A stretch of DNA of 64,000 bases, from assembly GCF_000426505.1 (NCBI RefSeq), contig NZ_KE384532.1, forward strand, positions 139,910 to 203,909. The letters are read 5' to 3'. The notes below the pieces were generated by a model that was given only the letters and a program-made list of their open reading frames with translations, ran no database searches and had not been told where the DNA came from. Numbering within the stretch: position 1 is the stretch's first letter; each line of letters begins with the position of its first letter. The DNA is from Nisaea denitrificans DSM 18348 (GTDB taxonomy: Bacteria; Pseudomonadota; Alphaproteobacteria; Thalassobaculales; Thalassobaculaceae). Positions 26,199 to 35,053 of this stretch are shown in pieces. The translations under genes were made by a program, and so were the position numbers.

Positions 26199-26990
26199 TT
26201 ACGCGCTTTCATGGACGCATTCGAACGCGTCGACTGGAACTTGATGTACGGAAAGTCCTATCTCTTTCTGCCAGTGAAGCAGCTGGATCTGTGGCGGCTC
26301 CATGAAGACCTTGAAACCTGGCTGGTGAGCCAGATCGAGTCCCATTTGATGAGCTGTCGATGAGCAGATATTGGCTGTTGTTCCAGCCCAGTTGCGATGC
26401 ATTGAGCGATGGAAATGGCCGGACAGGACAATCTCGATATTGCTGAATTGTTCGATAATCGCGCCGATGGCATTGCCGTCGCGGCAGCCTATTTCATCCA
26501 TCTTCATGCCGGTTGGAAAAGGCGGGTGGTGCAGCATGACGATCGCGGGCTTTCCGGAAAGAGCAGCAAGCGTTTCGCCCAGCCAGTTGCACTGTTCCGG
26601 GCCGAAAGTGCCGAAAGGCTCTCCCTCTTCGAGGGTGTCCAATGCGACGAGCGTGAGGGGACCGAGATCGACGGCATAGTCGAGCGGGCCTGCGGCGGCC
26701 ATGTACCCGTCCGTGGCAAAGGCCGCGCGCATGAGTTCGCGCGCATCATGATTTCCGGGAACCACGTAGACCGGAATACCAAGGGGCGCGACCATTTCGC
26801 GGAACAGCGTATATGAGCCCGGCGTGCCGTCTTCCGATACATCGCCGGCGACCAGCAGGGCATCCGGCTTTGGCGTCAGGGCGGCAATTCTGGCGACGGC
26901 TGCTGCAAGATAGGCCTTGGTGTCTATGGTCCCGTAGGCCGGGACGCCGCCATCCATCAAATGTGTATCGGTAATCTCGACCAGAAGCAT
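26199..26990 (-). CDS. Calcineurin-like metallophosphoesterase (CpdA/PDE-like)
   Basis: A 263-residue cytosolic dimetal phosphoesterase. All five motifs are present in order: ITDTHL, AGDVSEDG, PGNHD, LHHPPF and SGHFHR. This is the class III cyclic-nucleotide phosphodiesterase/CpdA-like branch, so cAMP or another phosphodiester is a plausible substrate, but family members vary. It is divergent from sodB, and the two share a 196-nt region that contains a perfect palindrome. ATG 26990 is the first codon of the family-like sequence. Confidence 0.85.
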   Translation of the reverse strand: MLLVEITDTHLMDGGVPAYGTIDTKAYLAAAVARIAALTPKPDALLVAGDVSEDGTPGSYTLFREMVAPLGIPVYVVPGNHDARELMRAAFATDGYMAAAGPLDYAVDLGPLTLVALDTLEEGEPFGTFGPEQCNWLGETLAALSGKPAIVMLHHPPFPTGMKMDEIGCRDGNAIGAIIEQFSNIEIVLSGHFHRSMHRNWAGTTANICSSTAHQMGLDLAHQPGFKVFMEPPQIQLLHWQKEIGLSVHQVPVDAFECVHESA

Positions 26991-27073
26991 GCCCGTGCCC
27001 TCTCATTTCTGAAGCAATTGCACGGGTCTATTCCCCGCTTGTCCAGCTTCTTTCCCTTTGCATTTCGTTAAAT

Positions 27074-27087
27074 GTGACTTAAGTCAC
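27074..27087. promoter_or_regulatory. 14-bp perfect palindrome before sodB
   Basis: The sequence GTGACTTAAGTCAC reads the same on both strands. It lies 99 nt upstream of the sodB ATG and between two divergent genes, in a good position for a regulator of either. I cannot match it to a known consensus with confidence. Confidence 0.45.
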
Positions 27088-27186
27088 CTTATCAAGGGAT
27101 CCGGTGTTTATAGGTGGATGGCATGTCATCCGCACGTCCTGCTGTCGGGTTCCGGCGAGATTAACAAGCGAGAACAGGAGAGCGAA

Positions 27187-27789
27187 ATGGCCCTCGAACT
27201 GCCAGCCCTTCCCTACGATTACGAAGCGCTTCAGCCGTACATGTCGAAGGAAACCCTCGAGTTTCACCACGACAAGCACCATCAGGCTTATGTCACCAAC
27301 GGCAACAAGCTGCTGGAAGGCACCGGTCTCGAGGACAAGTCCCTCGAGGAGATCGTGCAGACTGCCTACAAGAACAAGATGGCCGGCCTGCTTAACAATG
27401 CGAGCCAGCATTGGAATCACCTGCAGTTCTGGCAGATGATGAAGAAGAACGGCGGCGGTGCGATCCCCGGCGCGCTGGAAAAGAAGATCATCGCTGACCT
27501 CGGCTCTGTTGCCGATTTCCAGGCTGCCTTCATCGAGGCCGGTGTCACTCAGTTCGGCTCCGGCTGGTGCTGGCTGGCCATGGGCAGCGACGGCAAGCTG
27601 AAGGTCACCAAGACTCCGAACGGCGAAAGCCCGATGGCCTATGGCGAGACCGTTCTGCTCGGTTGCGACGTGTGGGAGCATTCCTACTACATCGACTACC
27701 GCAACCGCCGTCCCGACTACGTGAAGGCCTTCATCGAGAACATGGTGAACTGGGACTATGTCGGGGAGCTGTTCGCCAAGGCGAGCTGA
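27187..27789 (+). CDS. sodB: Superoxide dismutase (Fe/Mn family)
   Basis: A 200-residue cytosolic superoxide dismutase. The metal ligands are visible in FHHDKHHQAYV (first His), NASQHWNHLQFW (second His) and DVWEHSYYIDYRNRRPDY (Asp and third His). FGSGWCWLAM is the family signature. The QHWNH and length favour an iron enzyme, but the metal cannot be proved. The ATG at 27187 is preceded by GAGAACAGGAGAGCGAA, a good ribosome site; the longer frame covers the regulatory region. A terminator follows. Confidence 0.95.
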   Translation: MALELPALPYDYEALQPYMSKETLEFHHDKHHQAYVTNGNKLLEGTGLEDKSLEEIVQTAYKNKMAGLLNNASQHWNHLQFWQMMKKNGGGAIPGALEKKIIADLGSVADFQAAFIEAGVTQFGSGWCWLAMGSDGKLKVTKTPNGESPMAYGETVLLGCDVWEHSYYIDYRNRRPDYVKAFIENMVNWDYVGELFAKAS

Positions 27790-27816
27790 TCCGGCAAGAC
27801 CCTGCACTGAACTGCG

Positions 27817-27845
27817 ACGGGCCCGCCATTGGTGGGCCCGTTTGC
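27817..27845 (+). terminator. Rho-independent terminator after sodB
   Basis: A strong stem, ACGGGCCCGCC / GGTGGGCCCGT (27817-27827 and 27831-27841), with a 3-nt loop and one G-T-type mismatch, is followed by TTTG. It lies 27 nt after the sodB stop and separates it from the next gene. The T-tract is short, so termination may be partial. Confidence 0.75.
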
Positions 27846-27929
27846 ATTTCGGAATATCACGCCTGGACGCTTGCTTTCCGAGCCTGAATCGGCACACTTC
27901 CGGCTGGGAAATGACCATGGGGTTGGACA

Positions 27930-29000
27930 ATGTCCATGCAGGCCGGAAATGCGATCCGCAAAGTCGAACAGGGCGATATCGCGGCCCCCGTGAAGCTTCC
28001 ACGCTGCGCCGGGGATGAGTTCAGCCTGATCGCGGACGAGGTGTCCGGAGATTTCAACATATTGGTCCTGCTCGGGCATGACGCTGCGGCGAACAAGGCG
28101 GCGGCAGCGGCTTTTGAGGCCGCGCGAGAACGGTTCGCCGGGCACGGTGCGCAGATCTACTATGTGGCGCCCGGCAAGAAGAAGCCGGGTCTTCCGAAGC
28201 CAGTCGCCGACGCCTCGGTTCTGATGGATGCCGACGGCAAGGCTTTCGCGGCCTTCGGCCAGCAGGCGCCGTTCGGGCGGCCGCTGAATGCGGGCCCGAC
28301 CACGGTGCTGATCGCGCCGAACCGGCACATCCTCAGGCTTCTCGATGCGGACAAGCCCGATCATCCTGAGATCGTCGGCAGTGTGCTTGAGGCCCAGTCC
28401 GCGCTCCGGGCCGAGCAGCCCTATCGCATGCATCCGCCGGTGTTGCTGGTGCCGGATATCTTCAGCCCGGCCGACTGCGCGCATCTGATGAGCGTCTATG
28501 CCATGCAGGGCCAGGAATATGTCGAGCCGGGGCACAACACGCTGCAGAACCGGACCACGGACTGCAAGATGCGGATCCCGGAATATGGCCGCGGCGACCG
28601 GATCGATCACTGGGTTATCAATCCCGAGACGCAAAACTATATCGACGAGCGGATCGCTGGCCGGCTGTTACCGGAAATCCAGAAATCTTTCCATTACAAG
28701 GTCAGCCGTCACGAGCGCTATAGGATCGCCTGTTATGAAGGCGACCGGGGCGGCCAACTGCACGGGCATCGGGACAATACGGATGCAGCGGTTGCCTATC
28801 GGCGCTTCGCGGTGACCATCAATCTGAATTCCGACCAATATGAAGGCGGCGAGATCTGGTTTCCGGAGTTCAGCCAACAGTCCTACAAGCCGCCGGCCGG
28901 TGCGGCCATCGTGTTCTCATGCTCGCTGCTGCATGAGGTTCTGCATATGCGCCAGGGGCGCCGATTCGCGCTCCTCGGTTTCCTTTTCGGCGAAAGCTGA
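27930..29000 (+). CDS. Redoxin-like / 2-oxoglutarate-Fe(II) dioxygenase fusion
   Basis: A 356-residue two-domain protein. Residues 15-150 resemble a peroxiredoxin/thioredoxin-fold (DFNILVLLGHDAAANKAAAAAFE, then VLMDADGKAFAAFG, TTVLIAPNRHILRLL); I see no clear CxxC or peroxidatic T-x-x-C motif, so the fold may be non-catalytic. Residues 165-356 are a prolyl-4-hydroxylase-type dioxygenase with the iron ligands HGHRDN and LLHEVLHM, and the 2-oxoglutarate Arg in RRFALLGFLF. It follows sodB downstream of a terminator. The hydroxylation target is unknown, and the association with oxidative-stress genes is only positional. Confidence 0.8.
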   Translation: MSMQAGNAIRKVEQGDIAAPVKLPRCAGDEFSLIADEVSGDFNILVLLGHDAAANKAAAAAFEAARERFAGHGAQIYYVAPGKKKPGLPKPVADASVLMDADGKAFAAFGQQAPFGRPLNAGPTTVLIAPNRHILRLLDADKPDHPEIVGSVLEAQSALRAEQPYRMHPPVLLVPDIFSPADCAHLMSVYAMQGQEYVEPGHNTLQNRTTDCKMRIPEYGRGDRIDHWVINPETQNYIDERIAGRLLPEIQKSFHYKVSRHERYRIACYEGDRGGQLHGHRDNTDAAVAYRRFAVTINLNSDQYEGGEIWFPEFSQQSYKPPAGAAIVFSCSLLHEVLHMRQGRRFALLGFLFGES

Positions 29001-29036
29001 CCCCAATCACTATTTCCCATCGTCACAGGACTGACC

Positions 29037-29924
29037 GTGTCTCTCAAAATCTCCGTCTACGTGCCTTGTTACAATGCAGAACGAACCATAGGGGCATGTC
29101 TCGCATCGTTGATTGCGCAACGTCGAAAGCCCGACGAAATCCTGCTGGTGGATGACGGTAGTACGGATCGCTCTCTCGATATTGCGAAGCGCTTTCCCGG
29201 CGTCAAAATCATCCAGCATGCGGTGAACAAGGGGTTGGCGACGGCTCGGAATTCCGGCATCCGGTTCAGCAAGGGCGATCTTGTCGCGTCGATCGATTCC
29301 GATTGCGCCGCCGACCCGTTATGGCTGCAAATTCTGGAAGCGGAAATGGAACGCGATCCGGAACTCTCTGGCGCGGCCGGTGCGGTCAACGAGTCCGAGC
29401 GGGACACCATTCCGGATCGCTGGCGGACCTTCCATATGGCACAACATTATGGGCAGAAAGTTGTTGAGAATCCACGTTTTCTGTTCGGTGCGAACACAGT
29501 CTTCAGGCGAGGCGCCCTAGAGGCTGCGGGAGCCTATCCAGCGAGACTTCGGACGAATGGGGAAGACCTGGAGATCTGCAAACGGATCTATATGAGAGTA
29601 CCAAACGCCAGGCTCCGCTATCAGCCGAACGCCTTTGTTCACCATTTACGTAAGGACACATTTCGCTCTCTTGTGAACACCTATTGGCGGTACCAGACTT
29701 ATGTGAGTTGGGCGCAGCCAGAGCCGCGCGAGATTGGCCGGACCGCTCATCAGACCTGGGGACTCCTGAAGCAACTTTGGAGGCATCAACTCGCCTGGGA
29801 TATCCGGCGGAAACGCTGGGAGGGACTGTTCATTGCGCTCCATTTTACAGTCGTTCTGCCCCGACTGCAGATAAGGCAGCACATAAAAAACCAAAGAGAC
29901 TGCAAGTCTTTAGCTTCCCGGTAA
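29037..29924 (+). CDS. Family 2 glycosyltransferase
   Basis: A 295-residue GT-A fold glycosyltransferase of the bacterial family 2. The N-terminus is the standard VYVPCYNAERTIGACLASL, with the nucleotide-sugar motif LLVDDGSTDRS and the DxD-like SIDSDCAADPLW. There is no transmembrane anchor. It probably adds a sugar to an envelope polymer, but the acceptor is unknown. Start GTG 29037 follows the dioxygenase by 36 nt. No polysaccharide cluster is nearby. Confidence 0.86.
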   Translation: MSLKISVYVPCYNAERTIGACLASLIAQRRKPDEILLVDDGSTDRSLDIAKRFPGVKIIQHAVNKGLATARNSGIRFSKGDLVASIDSDCAADPLWLQILEAEMERDPELSGAAGAVNESERDTIPDRWRTFHMAQHYGQKVVENPRFLFGANTVFRRGALEAAGAYPARLRTNGEDLEICKRIYMRVPNARLRYQPNAFVHHLRKDTFRSLVNTYWRYQTYVSWAQPEPREIGRTAHQTWGLLKQLWRHQLAWDIRRKRWEGLFIALHFTVVLPRLQIRQHIKNQRDCKSLASR

Positions 29925-30029
29925 TATGCTGTGGCAACCTAAGCTGGAGGGTGCGGCGCTATTGCCTGCAGTTTCACCGCCGCGACTGTCCGGATGACTT
30001 GTTTCCGGCTATCAACGAGGACAAATCCG

Positions 30030-32591
30030 ATGCACAGATTGTCGATCTTGGTTGGAGGCCTCAATTTTGCGCTGGTGATTGCCCTCGCATTTGCGTGGGC
30101 GGAGGCAGGTCATCAGAACGTGGGCTTTCTGACGGTCTCGATCGGACTGGCGATCGTGGCATTTGGCTGCGCGTTTATTCTTTTCCTCAAAGCAGGACGT
30201 GCCGAAAACATCCTGCGAGATCTGCGCAATTCAACATTTCAGCTCAGCGCTCTCTTCGAGCATTCTCCCATCTGCATGAACCTGAAAGATCAGGACGGCC
30301 GGTATCTGATGGTGAATCAGGCTTATTGCGATTGGTTCGGCAAATCGGCCGGGGAAATTGTCGGCAAGAGCGGGGCGTCAGTCCTGCAGAGCTCCGAAAG
30401 GGTTTCATCGGATATCCAGTCCCTGGAGACCCTCGTCGTTGAAACGGGCCAAGTCGCGACGAGGGAGCTTCAGGTTGTCCGCGCCGGAAAAGCACACCAG
30501 CGCTTTTTGGTGAAGTTTCCGGCGATTGACGATGAAGGCAAGATTGTAGGTCTGGGAACGATTGCCTTTGACAGGACGGATCAAAAGGCTGCTGAAGCCG
30601 CACTCTCCGCGGAGCGCGACCGGGCATCCCTGCTTGAAGCAACTCTGAGGGAAGCGATCATGGCGATGCCTGCCGGCTTCGCCGTCTATGACCAGTCAGA
30701 CCGTCTGGTCATCTGCAATAAGGAATATGCCCAGTTCAATCCATCCTTTCGTAACGATCCGGAGCTCGCGGCCGGATTGACCTTCCGCCAGATCATCTCG
30801 GAGACTCTTGATTGCGGACTGGTCGCCGGTGTTACGCCTGACCAGTACGAGTCAGTTTCAGAAGGCCGGATGAAGCGGCACAGGGAGGCGACAGGGGTGC
30901 CGTTCGAGCAACGGCTGGGTAATCGGATTTGTCAGACGATTGAGAGCAGAATGCCGCATGGCGGCGTCATTGTGCTTCGTCAGGACATAACGGAACAGCG
31001 GAGGCTTGAACAGAAGCACCAGGATGCCGAAGATCTGCTGCGCAACCTGTTCGATAATTTCGGTCACGGGATTATGATCCGGGATCGCGATACCCGCCTG
31101 ATCCGGGCGAACAGGGCGGCACTCGAGCAAATCGGGCTTTCCGCCGATCAGGTCGTCGGTAAAACCACCTCGGAAATGTTCACAATACTGGGCCTCAAGG
31201 AGGTCTCCGGCGGCATCACCGAGCAAGAACGCGGGATGATGGCTCGGCGGGAGACAGATGAGCATCTTGTCGTGCGGGACGGGGTAGACGGCGCGCGGCA
31301 ATACCTTCTGCTCAGCAGGTTTCCCTTGATCGACAGAAATGACGAGGTCCAGGGATTAGGCGTTCTACGCTACGATGTGTCCGAGCTGATCGAGACGCAG
31401 AAAGCGCTGGAGAAAGCCAAAAATAGCCTCGAGAAAGCGATTCTCGAGCGCACTGAGGAGCTGCGCATAAGCGAAAGGCGGTTCCGGACATTGGCGCACG
31501 CATCCGCAGACTGGTTCTGGGAATGCGATGAGAATTTGCGGTTCACTTATCTATCGGAGAATTTTCCGGTTCCCCAAGGCCGTCAACGCTCGGCGTTGAT
31601 CGGGGTTAGTATCGCCGAATATCACAAGGACATATGGGACAATTCCGACATTAGCAGGGCGCTGCTGACGGCTTATGAAGCACGGGAACAGATCCGGGAC
31701 TTCGAGGCCATCAACAAATTAACCGATACGATCGGGTGCTATCGCCTCAATGCCACTCCGCTATGGAGGAATGGTGTGTTCGAAGGCTATGCCGGGGCCA
31801 CGACCGATATATCGGAATTATATCAGGCCCGGGAAAGTCTCGTTGAGTCCGAGCGTCTTGCCTCGCTGGGCTCAATGGTCGCGGGGATTGCTCACGAGAT
31901 AAATACGCCTGTCGGGATCTGCGTTACTGCGGGAACAACCGTACTGGGGGCTGCTCATACGTTGCGGGACGGGATTGCGGCAGGGGACCTCAAGCGCAGT
32001 GAATTCGATGCCGCGCTGACAAAGATCATGGAGGGGATGACTCTCGTCGACTCTAATCTGGCGCGAGCGGCCAAGCTGATTTCAAGCTTCAAGAGCATCG
32101 CCGTCGATCAAGCCAGTGAAGCCGAGAGAACGTTTCATCTCGTCGCGTATCTGCAGGAGATCGCAAACAGCATCAGCCCAAACCTGAAGCCCAAGAAGAT
32201 CTCGATAGACATTTCGGGCCCGAGCGATCTCGAACTCAAAAGTTATCCCGGTGCGTTCGCCCAGATCGTCACCAATCTGGTGATGAATTCCATGCTGCAC
32301 GGTTTTGCCGATCGTGACGGGGGCGGAATTACCATGGTGGTCTCCGAAGAGAACGGCTTCGCCGAGATGCGCTATGTGGATGACGGTATCGGCATGGAGG
32401 AGGAAACGGTGAAGAGGATCTTCGATCCCTTCTTCACAACGAAGCGCGGACAGGGCGGCAGCGGTCTTGGTATGCACATTCTGTTCAATCTGGTCTCACA
32501 GGTCCTCCGCGGGACTGTTCGCTGCAAGAGTGCACCAGGTGAGGGCATTGAGATTGTGATCCGGTTTCCGATCGTTCCGGACGAGAGCTGA
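30030..32591 (+). CDS. Membrane sensor histidine kinase with multiple PAS domains
   Basis: An 853-residue sensor kinase. Two hydrophobic segments near residues 5-60 anchor it in the inner membrane with almost no periplasmic loop. Three or four PAS domains follow (for example ENSPICMNLKDQDG-type, here EHSPICMNLKDQDGRYLMVN, and DADWFWECDENLRF). The kinase core has the H-box GIAHEINTPVG with His622, the N-box VTNLVMNSMLHGF, and GMEEETVKRIFDPFFTTK and GGSGLGMHILF. No receiver domain is fused and no response regulator gene lies next to it, so it is an orphan. The start at ATG 30030 is better than 29994, as the hydrophobic region starts there and GAGG precedes it. Confidence 0.9.
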   Translation: MHRLSILVGGLNFALVIALAFAWAEAGHQNVGFLTVSIGLAIVAFGCAFILFLKAGRAENILRDLRNSTFQLSALFEHSPICMNLKDQDGRYLMVNQAYCDWFGKSAGEIVGKSGASVLQSSERVSSDIQSLETLVVETGQVATRELQVVRAGKAHQRFLVKFPAIDDEGKIVGLGTIAFDRTDQKAAEAALSAERDRASLLEATLREAIMAMPAGFAVYDQSDRLVICNKEYAQFNPSFRNDPELAAGLTFRQIISETLDCGLVAGVTPDQYESVSEGRMKRHREATGVPFEQRLGNRICQTIESRMPHGGVIVLRQDITEQRRLEQKHQDAEDLLRNLFDNFGHGIMIRDRDTRLIRANRAALEQIGLSADQVVGKTTSEMFTILGLKEVSGGITEQERGMMARRETDEHLVVRDGVDGARQYLLLSRFPLIDRNDEVQGLGVLRYDVSELIETQKALEKAKNSLEKAILERTEELRISERRFRTLAHASADWFWECDENLRFTYLSENFPVPQGRQRSALIGVSIAEYHKDIWDNSDISRALLTAYEAREQIRDFEAINKLTDTIGCYRLNATPLWRNGVFEGYAGATTDISELYQARESLVESERLASLGSMVAGIAHEINTPVGICVTAGTTVLGAAHTLRDGIAAGDLKRSEFDAALTKIMEGMTLVDSNLARAAKLISSFKSIAVDQASEAERTFHLVAYLQEIANSISPNLKPKKISIDISGPSDLELKSYPGAFAQIVTNLVMNSMLHGFADRDGGGITMVVSEENGFAEMRYVDDGIGMEEETVKRIFDPFFTTKRGQGGSGLGMHILFNLVSQVLRGTVRCKSAPGEGIEIVIRFPIVPDES

Positions 32592-32767
32592 CCGGATTGG
32601 CGAGGCCGCGCGGTAGCCTGGATAAAATTTCTGAAAACAGAAACTCCCTTTCCGGCCCCCCTCGACCGTTGAGGTTTGATTTTCCAATCAAATTTGAGGT
32701 TCGTTGGAGGGAATATCATTGCGCATATTATATTACGCATTTATTCTGATAAAAAAAACAGGGATAA
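32592..32767. promoter_or_regulatory. AT-rich promoter region with an inverted repeat
   Basis: This 176-nt gap is much richer in A and T than its surroundings. It has an inverted repeat TTTGATT-ttcc-AATCAAA at 32675-32692, near two copies of a TTGAGGTT-like motif. Downstream, the stretch from TGCGCATATTATATT to the start codon includes a candidate -10 region. No coding sequence is visible. It probably drives the SpoIIAA-like gene at 32768. Confidence 0.5.
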
Positions 32768-33166
32768 ATGAAGCGCGTGATAGAAACGAATCTCATCTAT
32801 CGAAACGGCTTTCATTTCCTGACAATCAAAGTTCGGGGAGTTCTGACCGGCGCGGTTGTCGGGGCAGGCATGGAAGCGCTTGATGAATATGAAGAATATG
32901 CGGCTGGAATCCCGGTCCTATGGGATCTTCAGGAGGCTGATCTGTCGCAGTACACAACGGCAGAAATGGAAATTACCAACCGTTTCCTCCAGAACCATCC
33001 CGGACGCAGGAACGCAAAATCGGCAAGCCTGTTGCCCGACCGCGGGGCAATGCTTCTGGCACGTCTCTGGTCGGTCTACGGCGTAGATCAGGTGCCGCTG
33101 CAGCGCGAAGCATTTCTGAATCTCGAAGATGCGCTCGAGTGGCTTGCCGCGGACGCAGGCGAGTAG
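32768..33166 (+). CDS. SpoIIAA-like (STAS-fold) small protein
   Basis: A 132-residue protein that fits the family of bacterial SpoIIAA-like proteins with an alphaproteobacterial type sequence (IPVLWDLQEADLSQYTTAE near the centre, with hydrophobic beta strands before it and a C-terminal helix). No catalytic motif is visible and the family role is not established. It has its own AT-rich upstream region. The gene is convergent with the TRAP operon. Confidence 0.6.
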   Translation: MKRVIETNLIYRNGFHFLTIKVRGVLTGAVVGAGMEALDEYEEYAAGIPVLWDLQEADLSQYTTAEMEITNRFLQNHPGRRNAKSASLLPDRGAMLLARLWSVYGVDQVPLQREAFLNLEDALEWLAADAGE

Positions 33167-33188
33167 CGCTTGTCCCGTTTGGCGGCGT

Positions 33189-34466
33189 TTAGCGCATCAG
33201 CTGATAGGGAATGTAAAGCGCCAGATCCTGCCAGAACCAGAGCAGCACGGCCGTTGCCAGCATGATGATGGCGAACGGGACCGCACCACGGGCGACATCC
33301 TGCAGACTCGCCTTGCCGACAGCCTGTATGACAAACAGGTTCATGCCGACCGGCGGCGTGATCAGCGCGGTTTCGATCAGCACGACGAAGAAGATGCCGA
33401 ACCAGATCGGGTCGATGTTCATGTTGAGCACGGCGGGCAGCATGACCGGCACCATGATCAGCAGCATCGACAGGCTTTCCAGGAAGAAACCCATGATCAG
33501 CAGCACGGCTCCGACAGCGAGCATGAAGAGGCCCGGCGTCGAGATGCTCTCGGTCAGCAGCGCCGAGATCGACTGCGGGATCAGGTAAAGCGTGATGGCG
33601 TAGGAGAACACCTTGGCGCCTGCAACGATGATCAGCACCATCACGGAGGTGCGGAGCGAGGCTTCCACTGCTTCCTTGAGCTTTGGCCAGTCCATCCGAC
33701 CCATGGCGAAGGTGATGCCGAGAGCGACCACGAACCCGAGGCCGGCGCTTTCCGACGGGGTGGCGATACCGAGATAGATCGAGCCGACCACGGCGGCGGC
33801 CAGCAGGATGGTCGGAAGGGCGCCCAGGGTGGCCGTGCCACGTTCGCTCCAGCTCGCCCGGTCCACCGGCTCGTAAGAGCCTGAGAACCGTGCATAGGCC
33901 ATGCCGTAAAGCGTGAAGACGCCAGCCAGGAAGAGGCCGGGGCCGATTCCGGCCAGGAACAGGGTGGGAATGGAGGATTCCGAGATCACGCCATAGATGA
34001 TCAGCGGGATCGAGGGTGGAATCAGGATGCCGAGCGTGCCGCCGGCAGCCAGCATGCCGAAAACAAAACGCCGGTCATAGCCGCGCGCGACCATCTCCGG
34101 GATGGCGACGGTGCCGATGGTCGCCGCGGTCGCCACCGACGAGCCGGAGATGGCGGAGAACAAAGTGCAGGACAGAATGGTCGCGACGCCGAGGCCGCCG
34201 GGCCAGTGCCCCACCCAGCTTTGCACGGCGGCATAGAGATCGCGCCCGACGCCACCCTTCAGCAGCACGTTCGACATCAGCAGGAACATCGGCACGGCCA
34301 GCAGCTCGAAACTGTCCATGGAGCCGTGCAGGCGCTGCGGCACCGCCACCATGGGCAAGCCCTTGAGGGCGAGCAGGATGACGCCAAGTCCGCCGAGGGC
34401 GAAGGCCACGGGTGTGCGCAGCAGCAGCAGGGCGACCAGTGCCGTCAGGATCAGGAAGGCTTCCAT
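33189..34466 (-). CDS. dctM: TRAP transporter large permease DctM
   Basis: A 425-residue inner-membrane protein with about twelve hydrophobic helices, the large permease of a tripartite ATP-independent periplasmic (TRAP) transporter. Visible family segments are GGTLGILIPPSIPLIIYG, FSAISGSSVATAATIG and FLESLSMLLIMVPVM. It moves the substrate through the membrane using an ion gradient. Its start overlaps the dctQ stop by 1 nt (TGATG). The substrate is set by DctP and cannot be named from sequence. Confidence 0.95.
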   Translation of the reverse strand: MEAFLILTALVALLLLRTPVAFALGGLGVILLALKGLPMVAVPQRLHGSMDSFELLAVPMFLLMSNVLLKGGVGRDLYAAVQSWVGHWPGGLGVATILSCTLFSAISGSSVATAATIGTVAIPEMVARGYDRRFVFGMLAAGGTLGILIPPSIPLIIYGVISESSIPTLFLAGIGPGLFLAGVFTLYGMAYARFSGSYEPVDRASWSERGTATLGALPTILLAAAVVGSIYLGIATPSESAGLGFVVALGITFAMGRMDWPKLKEAVEASLRTSVMVLIIVAGAKVFSYAITLYLIPQSISALLTESISTPGLFMLAVGAVLLIMGFFLESLSMLLIMVPVMLPAVLNMNIDPIWFGIFFVVLIETALITPPVGMNLFVIQAVGKASLQDVARGAVPFAIIMLATAVLLWFWQDLALYIPYQLMR

Positions 34467-34975
34467 CAGTGCGCGCCTTCCAGCACATCGTCCTCAGGCA
34501 GATCCTCGGTCCAGACCCGGATAAGCTGGGCCAGGCCCTGCAGCACAAGCAGTGCATTTCCGAGCCACACCGGGGCCTGGGTGAACCATTTCGGCGGGGC
34601 GAGATAGGTGTCGGTGGTGTGCCCGGCCAACGTGTCGTGCAGCCAGAGCGAGAAGCCGTAATAGATCGCGGTGCCAGCAAACAGGAACATCACCAGGATG
34701 GCGAGGGTTTCGGCAAGCCGGCGCCAGAGCGTGTTCGGGTTGCGCAGGATCAGCTCGATGGTGACCATCTCGCGGTGTTTCAGCACGAAGGCGGCGGCGA
34801 GATAGACCACCCAGATCTGCAGGATGCGGCTGACCTCGTCGACCCAGATGGTCGGCGCATTGAAAACGTAGCGCATGACGATCTCGAAGGTGATGAAGAA
34901 GCCGACGGCGACCAGGCTCCAGGCGCAGAGCTTGCCGACGAACTCGGAAAGGGCGTCTATCCAGCGCACAAACAT
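34466..34975 (-). CDS. dctQ: TRAP transporter small permease DctQ
   Basis: A 169-residue membrane protein with four hydrophobic helices, the small permease of the TRAP transporter. DctQ supports DctM and binds the loaded DctP. Family-like stretches are FVGKLCAWSLVAVGFFITFEIVMRYVF and the STRIL-like DEVSRILQIW. It sits between dctP (78 nt) and dctM (1-nt overlap), the usual P-Q-M order. Confidence 0.92.
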   Translation of the reverse strand: MFVRWIDALSEFVGKLCAWSLVAVGFFITFEIVMRYVFNAPTIWVDEVSRILQIWVVYLAAAFVLKHREMVTIELILRNPNTLWRRLAETLAILVMFLFAGTAIYYGFSLWLHDTLAGHTTDTYLAPPKWFTQAPVWLGNALLVLQGLAQLIRVWTEDLPEDDVLEGAH

Positions 34976-35053
34976 ACCGGCGTCTTTCTTCGGATCGTGT
35001 TGCGGAATGAGGATACCGGAGGCGGGACGGTCCAGCCCCCGGTGTCGCTCGGT

